This document shows, one piece after another, positions 59,604-64,000 of a DNA stretch of 64,000 bases (position 1 is its first letter; the number at the start of each line of letters is the position of its first letter). Made by a program: the position numbers and the translations under genes. The stretch comes from CAVRXQ01 sp963725215 (lineage in GTDB: Bacteria > Actinomycetota > Acidimicrobiia > Acidimicrobiales > Bog-793). Location of the stretch: contig CAVRXQ010000007.1 of assembly GCA_963725215.1 (NCBI GenBank), positions 62,001 through 126,000 on the forward strand. Reading direction: 5' to 3'. The notes below the pieces were generated by a model. It made no database searches. It was not told where the DNA came from and saw only the letters and a list, made by a program, of their open reading frames with translations.

Positions 59604-60626
59604 TCAGCGTCGGCGAAGCGCGGTGTCCGCGAGCGAAGGCGACGTGTATCCACCGTCCGTGCGGTTCACGTTCACGCCGGGGGGGACAATCTCGTCGATG
59701 CGATCGAGGACGTCCGAGGACAACCCAACGTCTGCCGCCTTCAACAACGGTTCGAGGTGGTCCATCGTCCGCGGCCCGATTATCGGTGAGGTCACGGCCC
59801 GGTGGGCGAGGACGAAGCCGATCGCGAGCTCGATCAACGTCAGACCGGCTCCGTTCGCCAGTTCGACAAGGCGGTCCACGATTTCGAGCTTCTCTTGATT
59901 CTCCCGCATCGTGAGGTCGTATCGACCGGGAATCCGCTCCGCGCGCCGACTCGAGTTGTCCTTGCCGGCACCGAAGCGACCCGCCAACCAGCCCCCGGCA
60001 AGTGGGCTCCACGGGATCACGCCCATCCCGTAGCGCTCGCAGACGGGGAGCACATCGGCTTCGATTCCGCGCACGAGGATCGAATACGGCGGCTGCTCGG
60101 TGACGAAGCGCTCTGTTCCGCGCCGCTCCGCCGTCCATTGAGCCTCGACGATCTCGTGCGCGGGGAACGTCGAACTGCCGAAGTAACGGATCTTTCCCTG
60201 TCGAACCAAGTCGGTCAGCGCAGAGAGCGTCTCGGAGACCTCCGTCGAGGGGTCGGGACGGTGGATTTGGTAGAGGTCGATGTACTCGGTGTTCAGCCGA
60301 CGGAGACTCGCTTCGCACTCGGCGATGATCCAGCGGCGCGAGTTCCCAGAGCGGTTCCTACCTTCTCCCATCTGGCCGTGGACTTTCGTCGCGAGCACGA
60401 TCTCGTCACGGGGATAGCTCACGAGAGCCTTCCCAACGATTTCTTCTGACTCCCCTTGGGAGTAGACGTCCGCGGTATCGATGAAGTTGATCCCCGCGTC
60501 GATCGCGCGGTGGATGATGGCGATCGAATCACCGTGATCGGAATTCCCCCATTCGCCGAACATCATCGCCCCGAGGCACAAGGAGCTGACCTGGACTCCG
60601 GTGCGGCCAATCGTGCGGTACTCCAT
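59604..60626 (-). CDS. Aldo/keto reductase
   Basis: NADPH-dependent (alpha/beta)8-barrel oxidoreductase of 340 residues. It has MEYRTIGRTGVQVSSLCLGAMMFG, the catalytic Asp/Tyr in FIDTADVYSQGESEEIVGKAL, the lysine in VLATKVHG and the histidine in LYQIHRPDP. The C-terminal cofactor region is TSPIIGPRTMDHLEPLLKA. ATG 60626 has GGAGG 8 nt upstream. It diverges from an O-methyltransferase gene. The substrate is unknown. Confidence 0.94.
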   Translation of the reverse strand: MEYRTIGRTGVQVSSLCLGAMMFGEWGNSDHGDSIAIIHRAIDAGINFIDTADVYSQGESEEIVGKALVSYPRDEIVLATKVHGQMGEGRNRSGNSRRWIIAECEASLRRLNTEYIDLYQIHRPDPSTEVSETLSALTDLVRQGKIRYFGSSTFPAHEIVEAQWTAERRGTERFVTEQPPYSILVRGIEADVLPVCERYGMGVIPWSPLAGGWLAGRFGAGKDNSSRRAERIPGRYDLTMRENQEKLEIVDRLVELANGAGLTLIELAIGFVLAHRAVTSPIIGPRTMDHLEPLLKAADVGLSSDVLDRIDEIVPPGVNVNRTDGGYTSPSLADTALRRR

Positions 60627-60755
60627 GAGGTCCTCCTCGGCCTTGTGGCGGAACGAAGGGTCACTTGCGCGTCGGCGACCCTTGGGCGATCGTACCGAGG
60701 AGGTCCCACCTGCCCTGCGCGCCCGATGCGCGAATTTCGACGAAGCGAGGTAGCG

Positions 60756-61421
60756 GTGAGCAAGGTTGTCACGCGCAATGAATTCATCGATTCGAGGCTT
60801 TCGGACTACTGCGCACAGCACTTCACTCTCCCCGACGAGATCGTGACGGATTTGCGCGCCGCCACCGAGTCGCTCACGGGAGGACGCGCCGGGATGGCGA
60901 TCGGTGACGACCAGGCAATGCTCCTCGAGATGCTTGCCCGCTCGACTCGAGCCGAGTTAGCGATCGAGATCGGAACGTTCACCGGCATGTCGGCCCTTTC
61001 GATCGCCCGAGGAATTGGCCCGGGGTCCCGCCTTATTTGTTGTGACGTGAGTGAGGAGTGGACCGCGATCGCGCGGGAATTCTGGGCTCGCGCCGGGCTC
61101 ACCGACCGCATCGACCTGCGGATCGGGCCAGCGCTCGAGACTCTCGCGGAACTAGACGACCTGGTCTTCGATCTCGCGTACGTCGACGCAGACAAAGTGA
61201 ACTATCCCGCGTACTACGAAGCACTTGTCCCAAGAATGCGCCAGGGCGGGATCCTGCTTGCCGACAACACCTTGCAGTCCGGACGCGTGGCGGACCCCGA
61301 CGCGAACGACGAGTCGACGCTCGCAATGCGCATATTCAACGATCGCGTCGCGTCTGACGAGCGGGTGCGCTCGGTGCTACTTCCGATCGGAGATGGGGTG
61401 ACTTTCGTCGAAAAGCGCTGA
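60756..61421 (+). CDS. SAM-dependent O-methyltransferase (caffeoyl-CoA type)
   Basis: A 221-residue methyltransferase of the metal-dependent catechol/caffeoyl-CoA O-methyltransferase family. Motif I is AIEIGTFTGMSALSIARGI, followed by CCDVSEEW, the metal-binding DLAYVDADKVNYPAYYEALVPRMRQGGILLADNTL and the conserved end VLLPIGDGVTF. GTG 60756 has GAGG 6 nt upstream; ATG 60726 would add ten residues. The substrate is unknown. It converges with the histidine kinase gene and overlaps its 3' end. Confidence 0.92.
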   Translation: MSKVVTRNEFIDSRLSDYCAQHFTLPDEIVTDLRAATESLTGGRAGMAIGDDQAMLLEMLARSTRAELAIEIGTFTGMSALSIARGIGPGSRLICCDVSEEWTAIAREFWARAGLTDRIDLRIGPALETLAELDDLVFDLAYVDADKVNYPAYYEALVPRMRQGGILLADNTLQSGRVADPDANDESTLAMRIFNDRVASDERVRSVLLPIGDGVTFVEKR

Positions 61422-62943
61422 ATTCTCCCCGACCTCGAGCAACGTCTGATCTGCGGATCCAACTACGACGTCTTTCGGATCGGGGACATCTGCGAGCGGG
61501 ATCTCGACGACGAAGGTCGCGCCGGGCCCCCCGTCCGAGTCGAGGTAGGCCCGACCCCCGTGGGCGGTGACGATCGACGACACGATCGAGAGACCGAGAC
61601 CCGCGCCTCCGGAATCGCGCGGTTCGCGAAGCATCCGCTCGGTAAAAGCGTTCGAAAATCCGCTCGCGATGTTGTTCGGGAACTCCAGGGCCTTCGTCCT
61701 GCACCGCTAGGCGCGCCGTCCCGTTACTCGAGATCACCGATACATAGATCGCGGTTCCATCGGGCGTGTGTTCGATGGCGTTACGGATAAGGTTCGACGC
61801 AACTTGACGGAGCCGTTGTTCATCGCCAAGAACGACGACCGGCTCCGACGCCTCGATCGTGACCGTACGCGTGGGCTCAACGACCTCGGCTTCTTGCGCG
61901 GCTTTCACCGCAATCGCCACGAGGTCGACCGGATTTTGCTCGAGCGGGCGGCCCTGGTCCAAACGCGCGAGCAACAGCAAGTCGTCGACAAGTACTCCCA
62001 TGCGCGTCGCCTCGTCCTCGATGCGTCGCATCGAGGACGCAAGATCATCTGGGCGCGAGGCGGCACCTCGACGGAAAAGTTCCGAATACCCGCGGATCGA
62101 AGTGATCGGAGTACGAAGTTCGTGCGACGCGTCAGCTAGGAACTGACGTAAACGGTTCTCGGAAGCCTGCTGCTCAGAAAACGCGAGCTCGATCGTCGCG
62201 AGCATCTCGTTCAACGACCTACCCAGGCGGCCGACCTCTGTCCGGTCGTCGTCTCGCTCGACACGCTTCGTCAAATCTCCGGCCGCGATTGCTCGAGCGG
62301 TGCGCTCGATCTCTTCCAGTGGCCGCATGCCGAGCCGCACCACGACGTAGCCAATGAGCGCCAAGACTGCGAGGACGACAGCCGAGACCGCGATGTCTAC
62401 GGTCGTCAACCGGGACAAGGTCGCGTCGAGCGATGTGAGCGGAACCGCGACGACAGCGAAGCCGGGCTGACCCGGCCCGAGTGTGCAGTTCAGGCAAGCC
62501 GACTGGGCGAGGACCCGGTAGTGGAACGCGGAGTCGCCCGTTGCCGGCGTCGTGAAGTACCGCGTGACGTTCGAAGATGGCGCTGCGTCGACCCACGACG
62601 GCAGCACGGGCGAACCCGAGAGGAGTTGGTTCGACGGCGTTTGCAGCACGACTCCAGAGGAGTTGACGAACGCGCCAAACGTCCCGTTCGGGGTCGCCTC
62701 GCTGAAGTTGAACTGACGGAACGGTGACGCTCCGAGTTCCTGCGTGACGACGTGAAGCGTCGTCTGGAGCTCCGAGTCGACCTGACCAGAGAGGTACGAC
62801 TCGATCTGGCCGTACACGATCACATCCGCCACGACGAGACCTACCGCTGTGACGATGACGAGGCCGAGGCTCAAGCGGGCACGCAGCGACAGCCTCCGCC
62901 ACCGACGGGACTTCGCCGTCTGCAGTTGCTCTTCAATCTTCAT
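61377..62943 (-). pseudogene. Sensor histidine kinase, frameshifted near its 3' end
   Basis: OmpR-type sensor kinase with two membrane helices (about 24-46 and 185-208), an external sensor region, HAMP, the phosphorylated histidine in FLADASHELRTPITS and N box NLIRNAIEHTPDG. In frame one the ATP-binding domain runs to ERFYRADASRT and then loses similarity. The remaining kinase sequence, DSGGAGLGLSIVSSIVTAHGG to about 61377, continues in the next frame. One extra base in the GCGCG run at about 61616-61622 explains it. The downstream part is still well conserved, so this is either a very recent mutation or a sequencing error. Located 15 nt after its response regulator. Confidence 0.82.
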
Positions 62944-62958
62944 GTCAAACAGGAGCGC

Positions 62959-63660
62959 TCAGCTGCCCTGCGGCATGCGCAAGCTATAACCGACTCCGCG
63001 GAGCGTGTGGATGAGCGGCGGTCCCAGGGTGTCGATCTTCTTCCGCAGGTAGCTCACGTAGGTTTCGACGACGTTCGCGTCCCCGCCGAAGTCGTACTCC
63101 CAGACGTAATCGAGGATCTGAGATTTCGAGAGCACCCGGCGCGGGTTCAACAAGAAATAGCGAAGCAATTTGAATTCGGTCGGCGTGAGGTCGATGGGAG
63201 TTTGTCCGCGAAAGACCTCGTGGGTCTCCTCGTCGAGCTCGAGATCGGCGAACGAAAGCCGCGCACCGCCATTCGATCCGTCACCGGTGCGGCGCAGCAC
63301 CGCCCTCACGCGGGCGACAAGCTCCTCCAAACTGAATGGCTTCGTGACGTAGTCGTCTCCGCCGAGGGTGAGGCCACGCACTTTGTCCTCCGTGGCGTCC
63401 TTCGCCGTGAGAAAAAGGATCGGCACACGTCGACCGTCTTGTCGGAGCCGGCGCGCGATCTCGAATCCGTCGATGTCGGGGAGCATGATGTCGAGCACCA
63501 TCAAGTCGGGGCGAGCCCGCTCCACGCCGTCTAACGCTGCGCGTCCCGTCGAGGCCGTCGCGACGTCGAAACCCTCGTATCTGAGCGCCGTCGCAACGAG
63601 ATCGGTGATGTTCAGCTCGTCGTCGACGACGAGGACCCTGGCGATCGCCCCCGTTCCCAC
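62959..63660 (-). CDS. OmpR-family response regulator
   Basis: Two-component regulator of 233 residues. The receiver domain (about 7-120) has the acidic pocket VVDDE, the phosphoacceptor D57 in LMVLDIMLPDIDG and the lysine in DDYVTKPFS. The winged-helix DNA-binding domain (about 138-230) contains LTPTEFKLLRYFLLNPRRVLSKSQIL and VVETYVSYLRKKID...IHTLRGVGYSLR. Start GTG 63660. It is transcribed with the kinase gene immediately downstream. Confidence 0.95.
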   Translation of the reverse strand: MGTGAIARVLVVDDELNITDLVATALRYEGFDVATASTGRAALDGVERARPDLMVLDIMLPDIDGFEIARRLRQDGRRVPILFLTAKDATEDKVRGLTLGGDDYVTKPFSLEELVARVRAVLRRTGDGSNGGARLSFADLELDEETHEVFRGQTPIDLTPTEFKLLRYFLLNPRRVLSKSQILDYVWEYDFGGDANVVETYVSYLRKKIDTLGPPLIHTLRGVGYSLRMPQGS

Positions 63661-63738
63661 GACCGCATTCTCGCCTCTCAGCCTGAGAGTTTCCTGTGCG
63701 GACTCTGAGATGGAAGAGGGAGCGGGCGCTCGAGGCGT

Positions 63739-64000
63739 CTAGACCCGAGCGAGGTTGCCGAAGCGGGCGTGCTCTGGGATGAACGACAACGCGACTTGGC
63801 CGACCGGTCCGTTGCGGTGCTTCGCGATTTGGAGCTGCGCCGTGCCCTTTTCGGGGGTGTCCGGGTTGTAGACCTCGTCGCGGTTGATGAACAAGACGAC
63901 GTCCGCGTCCTGTTCGATCGCGCCCGACTCGCGCAGGTCTGCGAGTACCGGTCGTTTATCCGAGCGCGTCTCGAGCGCCCGCGAAAGCTGACTCAACGCG
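63739..64000 (-). CDS. dnaB: Replicative DNA helicase DnaB, C-terminal part (5' end outside window)
   Basis: The frame enters from beyond position 64000 and ends at 63739. The visible 86 or so residues, LSQLSRALETRSDKRPVLADLRESGAIEQDADVVLFINRDE, followed by GTAQLQIAKHRNGPVGQVALSF, are the end of the RecA-like domain of DnaB, including motif H4. Only the C-terminal part can be judged; whether the full gene contains an intein, as is common in dnaB, cannot be seen. Confidence 0.93.
   Translation of the reverse strand, partial: ALSQLSRALETRSDKRPVLADLRESGAIEQDADVVLFINRDEVYNPDTPEKGTAQLQIAKHRNGPVGQVALSFIPEHARFGNLARV

Overview
The window is a contiguous piece of a high-GC chromosome from an actinobacterium. 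The evidence is the set of actinobacterial marker genes: CrgA, the FhaA/FhaB/PstP/PbpA/PknB cell-envelope cluster, HspR with a HAIR-type operator, GTP-dependent PEP carboxykinase, an Rv2578c-type radical SAM protein, full-length Lhr and LexA boxes of the CGAAC-N4-GTTCG type. Many genes also lack a Shine-Dalgarno sequence and instead carry a TAnnnT element 6-9 nt before the start codon, which points to leaderless mRNAs. An Acidimicrobiia-like lineage is my guess; nothing in the window proves it. No rRNA, insertion sequence, prophage or CRISPR array was seen.

Layout. 0.1-7.2 kb: SoxR regulator diverging from an SDR oxidoreductase coupled to a QueA-like protein, a TetR/MFS efflux pair, and Lon protease. 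7.2-10.3 kb: secreted PF03640-type protein, ECF sigma and anti-sigma factor in one operon, then an SOS-box-controlled radical SAM protein. 10.4-15.9 kb: tRNA-Ser, tadA, tRNA-Ser, SRP RNA, then dnaX-ybaB-recR and an acyl-CoA carboxylase beta subunit with a small coupled protein. 15.9-24.8 kb: SOS-box-controlled lhr, a two-domain VOC protein, PEP carboxykinase, a membrane protein and a MarR regulator. 25.0-31.2 kb: tRNA-Leu and the signalling/cell-wall cluster fhaA-fhaB-pstP-pbpA-pknB, then crgA. 31.5-40.0 kb: purine synthesis genes; purA-D-B-C-S-Q form a tightly overlapping minus-strand run and purL is separated from it by an unknown plus-strand gene. 41.2-47.7 kb: the complete heat-shock operon dnaK-grpE-dnaJ-hspR-clpB. 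47.8-53.4 kb: phosphoglycerate mutase, a dCTP deaminase gene interrupted by a 487-residue intein, tRNA-Gly and a GGDEF/EAL protein. 53.5-64 kb: cystathionine beta-synthase with an unusual N-terminal extension plus a cystathionine gamma-synthase/lyase, an SGNH hydrolase, an LCP cell-wall ligase, an aldo/keto reductase, an O-methyltransferase, a two-component system whose kinase is frameshifted, and the 3' end of dnaB.

How the genes work together. The purine cluster covers FGAM synthesis (purL, purQ, purS), SAICAR synthesis (purC), both purB steps, purD and the first AMP step (purA). The heat-shock operon carries its own repressor (HspR) and operator. The kinase cluster couples FHA adaptors and a phosphatase to a PASTA kinase and a transpeptidase. 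Two SOS boxes place a radical SAM protein and the Lhr helicase in a predicted DNA-damage regulon. The most unusual element is the intein inside dCTP deaminase, an enzyme of nucleotide supply.
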